Shown here: one piece after another, positions 5,556 to 14,061 of the stretch
Position numbering within the stretch: position 1 is the stretch's first letter
Layout: each line of letters begins with the position of its first letter
From: an uncultured Collinsella sp.
Lineage (GTDB): Bacteria; Actinomycetota; Coriobacteriia; Coriobacteriales; Coriobacteriaceae
Direction of reading: 5' to 3'
Assembly (NCBI GenBank): GCA_900549355.1
Contig: UROA01000035.1
Location: 1-14,337, forward strand
Length of the DNA stretch: 14,337 nt
The notes under the pieces: model-generated
Database searches by the model: none
Told to the model about the DNA's origin: nothing
What the model saw: only the letters and a program-made list of their open reading frames with translations
Made by a program: the position numbers and the translations under genes

Positions 5556-7916
5556 CTACACACGGCGCTTGAGTTGCGCTCCGCCCTCGCCGGGCATAAG
5601 ACGGCGAGCGTCGTAGACCGAATCGACACTGCTGATGGAAGCCAGCAGCGGATCCAGGCCGCTCGCATCCGAAATTTCGACCATAAAGCGCAGGGTTGCA
5701 ATACCCTCGCGGTTGGTCGACGTGGCGGCGGAAAGGATATTGCCGCCCGCATCGCCAATGGCAATGGTGACATCCTTGAGCAGGCCCATGCGGTCCAGGC
5801 ACTCGACCACGATCTCGACCTGGAAGAGGGTATCGGCAGCGCCGTCCCACTCCACATCAATCATGCGCTCGGGATGTTCCATAAGACCCTTGACGTTAGG
5901 GCAGTTGGCGCGATGCACCGAAACGCCACGACCACGCGTGATGAAGCCGACGATGTCGTCGCCCGTCACGGGGTTGCAGCAATGAGCCAGACGGACCAGC
6001 AGGCCGCTGTTGCTCTCGCCCTTGACGATAATGCCGTTACTGGCGCTCTTGCCGCGCTTTTGCGGCTTGCGGTTGGAGCCGCGAGCGGGCTGCTTCACGA
6101 CCTCGGCGATAGCCTCGGCCTTGGTGAGCTGTTCCTCGGGCTTGGGGTCCAAGATTTGCTCGACCTTATTGCCCACAGCGCGCGGGGCAACCTTGCCGGC
6201 GCCGACGGCGGCAAACAGGTCCTCGAGCTGCTTGAAGTTAAACTGCTCCGCCACGGCGTTGAGCGCACGCGTCGAACGCGGCGTAGAAATGCCATAGCCA
6301 CGCTTACGCAGGTCCTTGGCCAGCATATCGCGACCAGCAGCAGCGTCGTCGTCCTTGGTCGCAGCGGCAAAATAGCGGCGGATCTTTGACTTGGCGGAAG
6401 GTGTCTTAACGATCTTGAGCCAATCACGCGACGGCTTGGAACTCTTGTTGGTCAGGATCTCGACACGGTCACCCGTCTTAATCTCGTGCGTGAGCGGAGC
6501 CACCGCACCGTTGATTTTGGCGCCGACGCAATGGTTTCCCACCTCGGTGTGAACGGCATAGGCAAAGTCGAGCGGCGTGGATCCGGCACGAAGCGCCATG
6601 ACCTCGCCTTTGGGCGTGAAGACAAAGATCTCCTGATCGAACAGATCGACCTTCAGCGAGTGCAGGTATTCCTTGGCATCGGTGATCTCGTCGGAAGCCG
6701 CCCAATCGAGCGAATGCTTGAGCCAGTTGATCTGGTCGTCCAAACGTTGAGCGTCATTGGTCTTGGAAGCAGACGATCCGCCCGACTTCTTGTATAGCCA
6801 GTGGGCGGCAATGCCGTACTCGGCCTGCTCATGCATCTCGTAGGTTCGAATCTGAATCTCGAGCGGACGAGCCGTGGGGCCGATGACCGTCGTGTGGAGC
6901 GACTGGTAGTTATTGACCTTGGGCATGGCGATATAGTCTTTAAAGCGACCGGGCATGGGGTGCCACAGCGTATGCACCGCGCCGAGCGTGGAGTAGCAAT
7001 CGCGCACCGAATGCGTGATGACACGCAGTGCCACCAGGTCGTAGATCTCGGAGAATTCCTTGCCCTTGCGCTTCATCTTTTGGTAGATGGACCAATAGTG
7101 CTTGGAACGGCCGTTAATCTGGAAGTCCTCCAGGCCAATGCGGTTGAGTTCGTCGGTGAGTGTCTTGATGGTCTCGGCCAGATAGCGCTCACGGACCTCG
7201 CGCGACTCCGCCACCATGCGCGCGATGCGCTGGTAGGCGTCGGGTTCAAGGTAGAAGAAGGACAGGTCCTCGAGCTCCCATTTAATGGAGCTCATGCCCA
7301 GACGGTCGGCCAGGGGCGCATACACGTCCATGGTCTCGCGAGCCTTAAACAGGCGACGATCCTCGCGCAGGGCTGCCAGCGTTCGCATGTTGTGCAGACG
7401 GTCGGCAAGTTTAACGATGATGACGCGAATGTCCTTGGACATGGCAAGGAACATCTTGCGCAGCGTGAGCGCCTGCTTCTCGTCCATGCTGTCGACTTCG
7501 ATGTTGGTGAGCTTGGTCACGCCATCGACGAGCTCGGCCACCGTATCGCCAAACAGGCCGGAAACATCGGCGAGCGAGGTCTCGGTATCCTCGACGGTAT
7601 CGTGCAGCAGCGCGGCGCACACCACATCGCAGTCCATCTTGAGATCGGCCAAAATGATGGCAACCTCGACGGGATGGTTAATGTACATCTCGCCCGAGCG
7701 GCGCTTTTGGTTGCAGTGCTTCTCGGCGGCAAAGCAGTAGGCTTGCTCCACCTTAGAAAAGTCGTCCTCATTCATATATTTGAGGCACAGGCGCTCCAGC
7801 TTGTCGTAGCTGTCCGCCATAATCTCGGGCGGCAGCTCATCGGCATGCTTATAGTGCTCCATCTCCGAAAACGGCTGGAGGGTGGAATCATGGGCGGTAC
7901 GGGCTGCGGCATCCAT
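5556..7916 (-). CDS. rel: Bifunctional (p)ppGpp synthetase/hydrolase, long RSH type
   Basis: This enzyme makes (p)ppGpp from GTP or GDP and ATP during amino-acid starvation on the ribosome and also degrades it. The 786 residues contain every domain of a long RSH protein: an HD hydrolase domain with His81 (INHPVEVA), HD at 105-106 and ED at 109-110; a synthetase domain with RFKD (324-327), NYQSLHTTV (336-344), EIQIRT and YGIAAHW; TGS at about 428-490; a zinc-finger/RIS region with Cys646-Cys647, His668 and Cys672; and ACT at about 697-780. Intact HD residues plus an RFKD rather than acidic motif mark it as bifunctional. The ATG at 7916 follows an AAGGGG-type site. It begins 15 bases after the recJ-helicase stop, so the two are almost certainly cotranscribed. 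In Firmicutes recJ, apt and relA are neighbours; no apt lies between them here. Confidence 0.97.
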   Translation of the reverse strand: MDAAARTAHDSTLQPFSEMEHYKHADELPPEIMADSYDKLERLCLKYMNEDDFSKVEQAYCFAAEKHCNQKRRSGEMYINHPVEVAIILADLKMDCDVVCAALLHDTVEDTETSLADVSGLFGDTVAELVDGVTKLTNIEVDSMDEKQALTLRKMFLAMSKDIRVIIVKLADRLHNMRTLAALREDRRLFKARETMDVYAPLADRLGMSSIKWELEDLSFFYLEPDAYQRIARMVAESREVRERYLAETIKTLTDELNRIGLEDFQINGRSKHYWSIYQKMKRKGKEFSEIYDLVALRVITHSVRDCYSTLGAVHTLWHPMPGRFKDYIAMPKVNNYQSLHTTVIGPTARPLEIQIRTYEMHEQAEYGIAAHWLYKKSGGSSASKTNDAQRLDDQINWLKHSLDWAASDEITDAKEYLHSLKVDLFDQEIFVFTPKGEVMALRAGSTPLDFAYAVHTEVGNHCVGAKINGAVAPLTHEIKTGDRVEILTNKSSKPSRDWLKIVKTPSAKSKIRRYFAAATKDDDAAAGRDMLAKDLRKRGYGISTPRSTRALNAVAEQFNFKQLEDLFAAVGAGKVAPRAVGNKVEQILDPKPEEQLTKAEAIAEVVKQPARGSNRKPQKRGKSASNGIIVKGESNSGLLVRLAHCCNPVTGDDIVGFITRGRGVSVHRANCPNVKGLMEHPERMIDVEWDGAADTLFQVEIVVECLDRMGLLKDVTIAIGDAGGNILSAATSTNREGIATLRFMVEISDASGLDPLLASISSVDSVYDARRLMPGEGGAQLKRRV

Positions 7917-7931
7917 CGAGGTCCCCTTCCC

Positions 7932-10900
7932 CTAGGCCCGCGGTACGATCGGGCGGTTAACTTTGGCTAGCATATCAGAAGCGCACGAATCGAGCGCCCA
8001 GCTCCGGAAAGCCGAAAACTCCATGCGCGAGCGCAAGCCCTCCAAATAGCGAATTGACCTACTCAATTGCACGCGGCCGGGGTTTTCGGCCATCGCGATG
8101 CGACGGGTGTCGTCAAACCCCGAAACGCGACAAAAACCAAGCTCTTCGAAGATTCCCAGGCCGCTTTCCACCGAACGCTCGTCGACCGGCGTGCGAGCAT
8201 CGATGGCAAGGCACATCTGCGCGATGTCGATATCGCTCGCGCTAAAGGAATCGTCCCCGGTTTTGCCGCGGTTGGAGCGCCACATGGTCTGCAGTGCGCG
8301 ATAGAGCGTGACGAGCTCGTCGCGCTCGGGCGCATAGCAGTCGAGCAGGCGCTCGTTAATGCGGGCGTCGCGCGACGAATAGAGCAGATGGATCACGGCG
8401 GGCTGGCCATCGCGACCGGCGCGGCCGCTCATCTGGTTAAACTCAATGCCGCCAAACGGCATGTGATAGAGCACGACATGGCGGATATCGGGCAGGTTGA
8501 CGCCCTCGCCAAAGGCAGATGTCGAGACGATGCAGCTGAGGCTGCCGTCTCGGAAAGCTTCCTCCACGCGACGGCGATCGGAACGCGCAAGCCCCGCGTT
8601 ATAGAACGCGATATGGGTTGCGCAATCGGGCACACGCTTGCGCAACGTCTTGGCGAGCGCCACGGACTGGTCGCGCGAATTGACGTAGATGACGGTCTTT
8701 TCCCCCGTCGCCACAATCGACACCAAACGGTTCTCGCGACTTGCAAGATCACGGTCGTCCTCGAGCTGCAGGTTCTCGCGCACCGTCTCGTCGACCACCG
8801 TGCGAGTGATCGGCAGCATGCGGGCAAGCTCGGCCACGACCGGAGCCGTCGCGGTGGCCGTCGCAGCCATAACGACCGGGTCGCCCAGGGCTTTGAGGAT
8901 ATCGGGCATGTCGAGATAGGCGCTGCGGTCGCCGCCCTTGGCAAGACCGGCATGATGCGCCTCATCGATAACGACAAAGCCGATGCGGCCCGAACGCGCG
9001 AAGCGGTCACGGTGGATAGATAGGAACTCGGGCGTCGTGAGCACGATACCGGTGCGGCCCGAAGCTAGGCCGGCGAACACGTCATCGCGTGCGGCCTCCA
9101 CGGTCTCGCCGGTCAGCACGCCAACGCCAATGCCAAGCGATGCCATCGTCGACGAGAGGTGATAGGCCTGGTCGGCAACGAGCGCACGCAGCGGATAGAC
9201 AAAGATGCTCGCACGCCCGCGAAGGACCGCCTCGCGCGCGGCATGCACATGGAAGATGAGCGACTTGCCGCGGCCCGTTCCCATAACCGCCAAGACACTC
9301 TGGTGATCGGCCAAGGCGTCGAGCGCCTCAACCTGCGCGCGGTGCGGCTGGTTCGATCCGATAAAGCTATGGATAAGCGAGCGCGTGAGCTCGGTATAGG
9401 AAAGCTGGGCGAGCGTCTCGCGCTTGCGCGACTCCAAGCGCAGGCCGGAATCCGCCGGCTGCACGCCACGACGAAGCTCGCATGCCGGATCGTCGACGCT
9501 GGGCAGCGTGGTATCGCGGACCAGAACATCCTTGACCATGAGCTTGGGCTTCACACGACCCTGCCAATGCTCGGCAACGGCCTCGAACACCAAGTCGACA
9601 GCGCTATCGCAGTTGATGAGCTTATCGATTTGCGGCACGCGGAACATAATGGCCGGCACACTCGCGGCGCCATCGGTCGCCACAAAGCGCATGTGCTCGC
9701 CGGTCTTACCCACCACGGCGCGATCACACATCGTCACGCCCTCGGCAGCCAGCAGCGGCACCTTATTACCCTGGCCAAACGGCTCAAGGCGGGAAATCTG
9801 CTCGATGGTCTCGATATTCAATTCGGAAAGGTCGACCGTGGCGGCAACCTCGTCGGTGTCCTCAAAGTCCTCGGCGGGAAGCTCGGACAACACGGCGGAA
9901 AGGCGACGGCGGAACTCGTCGAGCTTGGATGCCTCGATAGTCACACCCACCGCACCGGCATGTCCGCCGCGACGAATCATCAGGTCGGAACAGCGCTCGA
10001 TGGCGTCAAACAGGTTAACTTTGCCCACCGAGCGACCAGAGCCGCGCGCGATACCGTCCTCGATCGAGAACAGCAGCGCCGGCACGTGGTAGCGGTTGGT
10101 CAGACGGCTTGCCACGATGCCCTTGACGCCCTCGTGCCAGCCTTCGCCGCCCACGACGATCGCGCGTCCGCCGTCATAGGTCTCCTCGACCTTTGCCATG
10201 GCATCGCGCGTGAGCTCCGCCTCGATCTCACGGCGCTGGCGATTGATTTCCTCGAGCTCAGCCGCCAGTGCGCTTGCTTCGATGGGATCGCGGGCAAGCA
10301 GCAGGTCGAGCGCCAGCTTGGGATCGGCCATGCGACCGGCAGCGTTTAAGCGGGGAATGAGCGAGAATGACAGGCCATCCGCCGTAATGCTCGAAAGGTC
10401 CGCCTTGGCGAGCGCGGCAAGCGCGATATAGCCGGGGCGAGCGGTTACGCGCATCTGCTGGATGCCCTCGGCAACCAGCGCGCGGTTCTCGGGCGTGAGC
10501 GGCATCATGTCGGACACGGTGCCCAGCGCCGCGACCTCGATTAGCGAACGCCAATACGACGGCTTGCCCAGGCGCTCACCCAGGACTTGCACCAGCTTGA
10601 GCGCCACACCAGCACCGGCAAGCTCACGCGAGGGGCCCTCGTCCTCGAGCTTGGGGTCAGTCAGGGGCACACCCTGCGGCACCTGGTCGGAGGGCTCGTG
10701 ATGGTCCGTGACCACCAAATCGATCCCCAGGCTCTCCAGATAGGAAACCTCTTCCTTGGCGGCAATGCCGTTATCGACGGTTACGATCAGCTGGGGGCGA
10801 GCGAGCTCGTTAACGCGGTCGAGCGCCGCGCGCGAAAGACCGTAGCCCTCATCAAAGCGATGCGGAATAAACGGCGTGACATCGGCGCCAAACGTGCGCA

Positions 10901-11219
10901 GCGCCTCGGTCAACAGGCAGGTCGACGTAATACCGTCAACGTCAAAATCGCCAAAGACTGCAATGTGCTCGTGGTTGCGAATAGCACGCTCGACGCGGTC
11001 GGCGACGACCGACATGCCCGGGATAATGAGTGGGTCGGCCCAGTCGCGATCGAGCGAAGGCGTCAAAAACAATTGGCCCTCTTTGATGGAGCCAATGCCG
11101 TGCGCGACCATAATGCGCGCCACCAGCCCAGGAATGCCCAGACCAGCCGAAAGCTCCTTTTCGAGCTCGGGGTTTTGCTGAGCGACCGCCCAGCGATGCG
11201 TCGTCTTAAGCGATGACAT
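7932..11219 (-). CDS. recJ: RecJ single-strand exonuclease fused to a RecQ-like helicase
   Basis: The 1095-residue protein joins two complete enzymes. Residues 1-570 are RecJ, a 5'-3' single-strand DNA exonuclease: GDFDVDG (90-96), VDNGI (148-152), TDHH (171-174), GTVSD (233-237), RLNAAGRM, DHHA1 GGH (418-420) and an OB-type region at about 460-570. Residues 610-945 are a superfamily 2 helicase: Q-motif-like HRAQVEAL, Walker A GTGRGKS (647-653), PLRAL, TTPEF, DEAH (752-755), TATAT, motif V AFGEGVNLPD and motif VI QMSGRAGRDG (929-938). The order and motif VI resemble RecQ, but the RecQ zinc cysteines are missing, and residues 985-1035 look like a winged helix. The ATG at 11219 gives the usual RecJ N-terminus (HRWAVAQ) and follows a G-rich site; a GTG at 11264 would add 15 unlikely residues. 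It leads the operon with rel. Confidence 0.95.
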   Translation of the reverse strand: MSSLKTTHRWAVAQQNPELEKELSAGLGIPGLVARIMVAHGIGSIKEGQLFLTPSLDRDWADPLIIPGMSVVADRVERAIRNHEHIAVFGDFDVDGITSTCLLTEALRTFGADVTPFIPHRFDEGYGLSRAALDRVNELARPQLIVTVDNGIAAKEEVSYLESLGIDLVVTDHHEPSDQVPQGVPLTDPKLEDEGPSRELAGAGVALKLVQVLGERLGKPSYWRSLIEVAALGTVSDMMPLTPENRALVAEGIQQMRVTARPGYIALAALAKADLSSITADGLSFSLIPRLNAAGRMADPKLALDLLLARDPIEASALAAELEEINRQRREIEAELTRDAMAKVEETYDGGRAIVVGGEGWHEGVKGIVASRLTNRYHVPALLFSIEDGIARGSGRSVGKVNLFDAIERCSDLMIRRGGHAGAVGVTIEASKLDEFRRRLSAVLSELPAEDFEDTDEVAATVDLSELNIETIEQISRLEPFGQGNKVPLLAAEGVTMCDRAVVGKTGEHMRFVATDGAASVPAIMFRVPQIDKLINCDSAVDLVFEAVAEHWQGRVKPKLMVKDVLVRDTTLPSVDDPACELRRGVQPADSGLRLESRKRETLAQLSYTELTRSLIHSFIGSNQPHRAQVEALDALADHQSVLAVMGTGRGKSLIFHVHAAREAVLRGRASIFVYPLRALVADQAYHLSSTMASLGIGVGVLTGETVEAARDDVFAGLASGRTGIVLTTPEFLSIHRDRFARSGRIGFVVIDEAHHAGLAKGGDRSAYLDMPDILKALGDPVVMAATATATAPVVAELARMLPITRTVVDETVRENLQLEDDRDLASRENRLVSIVATGEKTVIYVNSRDQSVALAKTLRKRVPDCATHIAFYNAGLARSDRRRVEEAFRDGSLSCIVSTSAFGEGVNLPDIRHVVLYHMPFGGIEFNQMSGRAGRDGQPAVIHLLYSSRDARINERLLDCYAPERDELVTLYRALQTMWRSNRGKTGDDSFSASDIDIAQMCLAIDARTPVDERSVESGLGIFEELGFCRVSGFDDTRRIAMAENPGRVQLSRSIRYLEGLRSRMEFSAFRSWALDSCASDMLAKVNRPIVPRA

Positions 11220-11271
11220 AGGCACCCACCCCCGATAGGGGCAGGTCGCCGCGATACCTCTCACGGTTCAT
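11206..11271 (-). CDS. Possible 21-residue upstream frame overlapping the recJ start
   Basis: An ATG at 11271 preceded by AGAGGA nine bases upstream opens a frame ending in TAA at 11206-11208 and encoding MNRERYRGDLPLSGVGAYVI plus one alanine. It overlaps the first 14 bases of recJ in another frame, which would allow translational coupling. recJ itself has only a loose G-rich ribosome binding site. There is no independent support, and it may be chance. Confidence 0.2.
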   Translation of the reverse strand: MNRERYRGDLPLSGVGAYVIA

Positions 11272-11327
11272 AGCGATGAGTCCTCTGTGTATGCCCACTT
11301 CGGCAGGCAGATCTGTTGAACGGATTT

Positions 11328-11333
11328 ATTATA
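11328..11333 (-). promoter_or_regulatory. Candidate -10 element for the recJ-rel operon
   Basis: A perfect TATAAT lies on the minus strand, 108 bases before the recJ ATG, in an AT-rich patch flanked by very GC-rich DNA. No recognisable -35 hexamer is found at 15-18 bases, so the promoter may depend on another factor or be weak. Confidence 0.5.
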
Positions 11334-11495
11334 CCGTGCGGCGCGGACGCAAATCGCCGCAGCACGCCGCGGTTTCGGTAAACGATGCCGGTAATAGCCT
11401 CGAAATAATCGAGCGTTTCTGACGCACGGACACATGTGAGCGTCTAGCATATCCAGTCAAAACGGATTCACGAGTAAAGGGAGTCACAAGAGCAT
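11334..11495 (+). promoter_or_regulatory. Upstream region of the transporter gene
   Basis: This is the divergent side of the intergenic gap. It holds CTCGA-AATAA-TCGAG (11403-11417 region), the 8-bp palindrome CACATGTG (11431-11438), and GACGC/GCGTC arms (11421-11425 and 11440-11444) around it, which could be operator sites. TAGCAT just after is a poor -10. The ribosome binding site is probably AAAGGGAG at 11476-11483, 12 bases from the ATG, which is rather far. Confidence 0.3.
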
Positions 11496-12494
11496 ATGAA
11501 ACAATGGGTTGGACTGGGCAAGTTTCTCGCGGGGCACATGCAAATCATCGTTCCGATTTGCGTGGCGCTCGGCGTGCTCTTTCCCCAACAAATCGGCGTG
11601 CTCAAGCCCATCGTTCCCACCTTGTTTGCCTTTATGACGTTCCAAGGTGCGCTCAGCAACACCTTTCACCAGGTAGCCGAGGTGTTCCACCGTCCGCTGC
11701 ACCTGATTCTGGCGTTGTTCGTCTCGGCGGCGCTTATTCCCATCGCGGCCTATGCCATGGGATCGTTGTTCTTTGGTTCCAACCCCAACCTTGTCTGCGG
11801 CATCGTGCTCGAATACAGTGTGCCCGTGGCAGTCACCGCTTTTATGTGGATCAGCATGTTCGGCGGCAACGGCCCGCTCGCGCTCACCATCATCCTGACG
11901 TCCTCGGTCATCTCCCCTGTGACGATTCCGCTTACGCTCAAGCTCCTGCTGGGCGCCACCGTCTCGATCGACATGCCGAGCATGATGCAGAACATGGCCT
12001 TTATGATCGCCATCCCCGCCGTGCTCGGCATCGTGATCAACGAGCTCACGCACGGCTGGGGACACGAGAAACTCTCCCCCGCGCTCTCGCCCGCCTGCAA
12101 ATTTATGATGATGGGCGTCATCGCGTCCAACTCCACCGCCATGAGCGAGTACGTGCTGCACATGAACGCGGTGCGCCTGGAAGTCGCCCTCTTTATTCTG
12201 GTGTTCGCCATCAGCGGTTTTGTCGTGGGCATTCTGGTCGCCCGCGCGCTGCATCTGCCATATAGCGAAACGACCACCATGTGCTTTACCTGCGGCATGC
12301 GCAATATCTCTTCGGGCGCCGTCATCGCCACGCAATACTTTCCGGGCGAAGTTGTGTTTCCCGTCATGTGTGGAACGTTGTTTCAGCAGGTGCTCGCCTC
12401 GCTTATCGGGCACTTCTTTGAGCGTCTGACCGGCGAGGAGCGCGCCGCCCAGCGCAAGCGCGTCGAGGCCGGCCGCGATGCAATGGCGCGCTAA
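11496..12494 (+). CDS. Bile acid:sodium symporter family (BASS/SBF) transporter
   Basis: A 332-residue integral membrane protein with about nine or ten hydrophobic segments, for example near residues 15-30, 35-53, 68-93, 98-122, 125-152, 163-185, 200-220, 225-250 and 272-310. Sequence features such as FAFMTFQGAL near the N-terminus, the polar VPVAVTAF segment and TCGMRNISSGAVIATQYF near the C-terminus fit the bile acid:sodium symporter/SBF family. Members import bile acids or organic anions such as pantoate or pyruvate-like acids with sodium; the substrate cannot be read from the sequence. The C-terminus is basic and cytosolic-looking (ERAAQRKRVEAGRD). It stands alone, divergent from recJ-rel and convergent with the GalT-like gene. 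Confidence 0.85.
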   Translation: MKQWVGLGKFLAGHMQIIVPICVALGVLFPQQIGVLKPIVPTLFAFMTFQGALSNTFHQVAEVFHRPLHLILALFVSAALIPIAAYAMGSLFFGSNPNLVCGIVLEYSVPVAVTAFMWISMFGGNGPLALTIILTSSVISPVTIPLTLKLLLGATVSIDMPSMMQNMAFMIAIPAVLGIVINELTHGWGHEKLSPALSPACKFMMMGVIASNSTAMSEYVLHMNAVRLEVALFILVFAISGFVVGILVARALHLPYSETTTMCFTCGMRNISSGAVIATQYFPGEVVFPVMCGTLFQQVLASLIGHFFERLTGEERAAQRKRVEAGRDAMAR

Positions 12495-12511
12495 ACCGTC
12501 CGCAGTGTGCG

Positions 12512-12537
12512 GGCGCTCACTTTACGATGTGAGCGCC
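12512..12537. terminator. Shared hairpin between convergent genes
   Basis: A perfect 9-bp inverted repeat GGCGCTCAC/GTGAGCGCC encloses an 8-base loop. It lies 18 bases after the transporter stop, and it spans the last codons and stop of the GalT-like gene on the other strand. Neither side has a T tract, so it is a weak or factor-assisted bidirectional terminator, or a 3'-end stabiliser. Confidence 0.5.
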
Positions 12538-13322
12538 TCCAGATGTGCGCGGAGTCGCTCCGCATCGACATCGAGCGTGGTCTCAGCATTGACCTGAGCC
12601 AGCCGATACCCGACAAAGTAGGGCGAAACCACCCAACGCGGCAGCGCCTTGGCAATGGTCCGACCGTCCATGTGGTAGAAGAACAAGTTGTACGACTCTG
12701 CGCGACCACCATGGTGCTCGTTCAGGATATAGCGCAGAGCTACCTGAATCGCATCGGCGAAGAGGTCCGTCTCGGCTTGGTCTCTCGTGTCATCGCTGGC
12801 GGCGATTCCCTGCGGGGCTGAAACGTTGACCTCAAAGAACCCCATGATCGGTTCGGTTGAGATGTCGACCGAGATTCTCCCCTGTTGCCAGACACTGATG
12901 CCTTCAAAGTTGGCTGAGGTCAGCGCCGCATAGCCGTCCTCCTGTTCCAGGCCCACAATCTGCATGTGTGGATGGACGAGGCTGCCGCCCGAAAGTGGGC
13001 CTTTGTTCTTGTACATGAGCACACTGCGGTACTGTTGGGAATCGATCATCTGCTGCCAACAGCCCAGGGCAAACCGCATCACATGATGCAGCTCATCCGG
13101 TTCATAGGTCACCAGGTCGGCGTCGTGATTGGCAGACTCGATCAATACGGTCTGACGTGTGGCCCGCAAGGTCTTGAACTTATTCTCGAGCCAGATACAG
13201 TCACCATCGCGCTGGATGATGTTGGCAAGTCCCTCCGTGTCGCAAAAGGGGCACGCGGTGCCAGGGCGACGATTATCGTCGGGCTTACCGCTCGCCTGCT
13301 GAACGTCAAATACCAGCGCCAC
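12522..13322 (-). CDS. GalT-like HIT-superfamily protein
   Basis: The 266-residue product resembles galactose-1-phosphate uridylyltransferase in its active-site half. It has a CPFC zinc-type motif (Cys24, Cys27) and the segment NKGPLSGGSLVHPHMQ (106-121), where HPH is the nucleotidyl-transfer motif and the second histidine (His119) would carry the nucleotide. It is shorter than classical GalT (about 350 residues) and may belong to the DUF4931-type group; I would not call it GalT. The nucleotide and acceptor are unknown. The start is GTG at 13322, with GGAGGT seven bases upstream. That site lies in the last codons of cutC and only 3 bases separate the genes, so translation is probably coupled. 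Confidence 0.8.
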   Translation of the reverse strand: MALVFDVQQASGKPDDNRRPGTACPFCDTEGLANIIQRDGDCIWLENKFKTLRATRQTVLIESANHDADLVTYEPDELHHVMRFALGCWQQMIDSQQYRSVLMYKNKGPLSGGSLVHPHMQIVGLEQEDGYAALTSANFEGISVWQQGRISVDISTEPIMGFFEVNVSAPQGIAASDDTRDQAETDLFADAIQVALRYILNEHHGGRAESYNLFFYHMDGRTIAKALPRWVVSPYFVGYRLAQVNAETTLDVDAERLRAHLEALTS

Positions 13323-13325
13323 GGG

Positions 13326-14003
13326 TTATACCTCCAGCGGCACGATCTTGGTGCCATGGAGCTCGGAGACGCCTAGCGCCGCCGCGACCGCGTCGCGATT
13401 TGCCGTAGTGATGCCGCCGCCGGGAAGGATGGTCAAACGATCGCCCGCATACTCGATTAAACGAGCCAGGTAATCGAAATTATCCTCGATCGACGTACCG
13501 GCAGCGCCGCCATGCGTGAGGATGCGCGTAACGCCGCAGTCGGCAAGTGTATCAATCGCATCGAGCTGAGCCTCGGGCGAGAGCTGGTCAAATGACATGT
13601 GGAAGGTGATGTCGATGGGATCACGCTTACATTCCTCGGTCGCGCAGCCCGCAGCCATCACGAGGGCGCCAAGCGTAAGTTCGTCGAGCGCCCATCCGCC
13701 AGCGCAGGGTTTGCAGCAGCCAAAGACCAAGCCGTCAACGCCCGCACTCACGGCAAGGCCCAAGTCCATCTCCATCATGCGCAGCTCATCCTGGTTGTAG
13801 TGAAAGTCGCCGCCACGCGGACGGATCATGCACATCACCCGTGCATCGTGTTCGTGGGCATAGTTGGTCGTAGCGCTGATAACGCCGGCCGAGGGCGTGG
13901 TACCACCGACGGCAAGGTTATCGCACAGCTCGATGCGCCTTGCACCGGCCTCGATAGCCGCCGGCACCCGCTCAAAGTTCTCGGCACAAAACTCGTACAG
14001 CAT
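13326..14003 (-). CDS. cutC: CutC family protein
   Basis: CutC is a TIM-barrel protein historically linked to copper homeostasis; its biochemical role is still disputed. The 225 residues include the family's signature blocks: ELCDNLAVGGTTPSAG (25-40), CMIRPRGGDFHYN (58-70), FHMSFD (134-139), THGG (163-166) and ILPGGGI (192-198). Cysteines are unusually many, including GCCKPC (95-100) and others at 6, 27, 58, 120, 125 and 156, which might bind metal. The ATG at 14003 is chosen because GGGGG lies seven bases upstream and the family N-terminus begins there; a frame from 14060 adds 19 unrelated residues. It is the first gene of a two-gene unit with the GalT-like protein. Confidence 0.93.
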   Translation of the reverse strand: MLYEFCAENFERVPAAIEAGARRIELCDNLAVGGTTPSAGVISATTNYAHEHDARVMCMIRPRGGDFHYNQDELRMMEMDLGLAVSAGVDGLVFGCCKPCAGGWALDELTLGALVMAAGCATEECKRDPIDITFHMSFDQLSPEAQLDAIDTLADCGVTRILTHGGAAGTSIEDNFDYLARLIEYAGDRLTILPGGGITTANRDAVAAALGVSELHGTKIVPLEV

Positions 14004-14061
14004 AGATAGACCCCCAAAGACAGCAGATGTTTTCCGACGGGCATTGTCACACATCCCCATG

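Noticed and set aside
6801..7970. Plus-strand open frame of 389 codons opposite rel
   Set aside because: It is the antisense shadow of the GC-rich rel gene. It has no ribosome binding site or family motifs, while the minus strand shows all RSH domains.
9159..10349. Plus-strand open frame of 396 codons opposite the RecJ-helicase gene
   Set aside because: Shadow of a clearly coding frame with complete nuclease and helicase motifs on the other strand.
11484..12413. Minus-strand open frame of 309 codons opposite the transporter
   Set aside because: Its His-, Asp- and Gly-rich low-complexity composition is typical of antisense to a membrane protein gene; no start signal is seen.
14004..14060. 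19-codon N-terminal extension of cutC
   Set aside because: CutC proteins begin at the MLYEF-like segment, and a G-rich ribosome binding site is correctly spaced for 14003.
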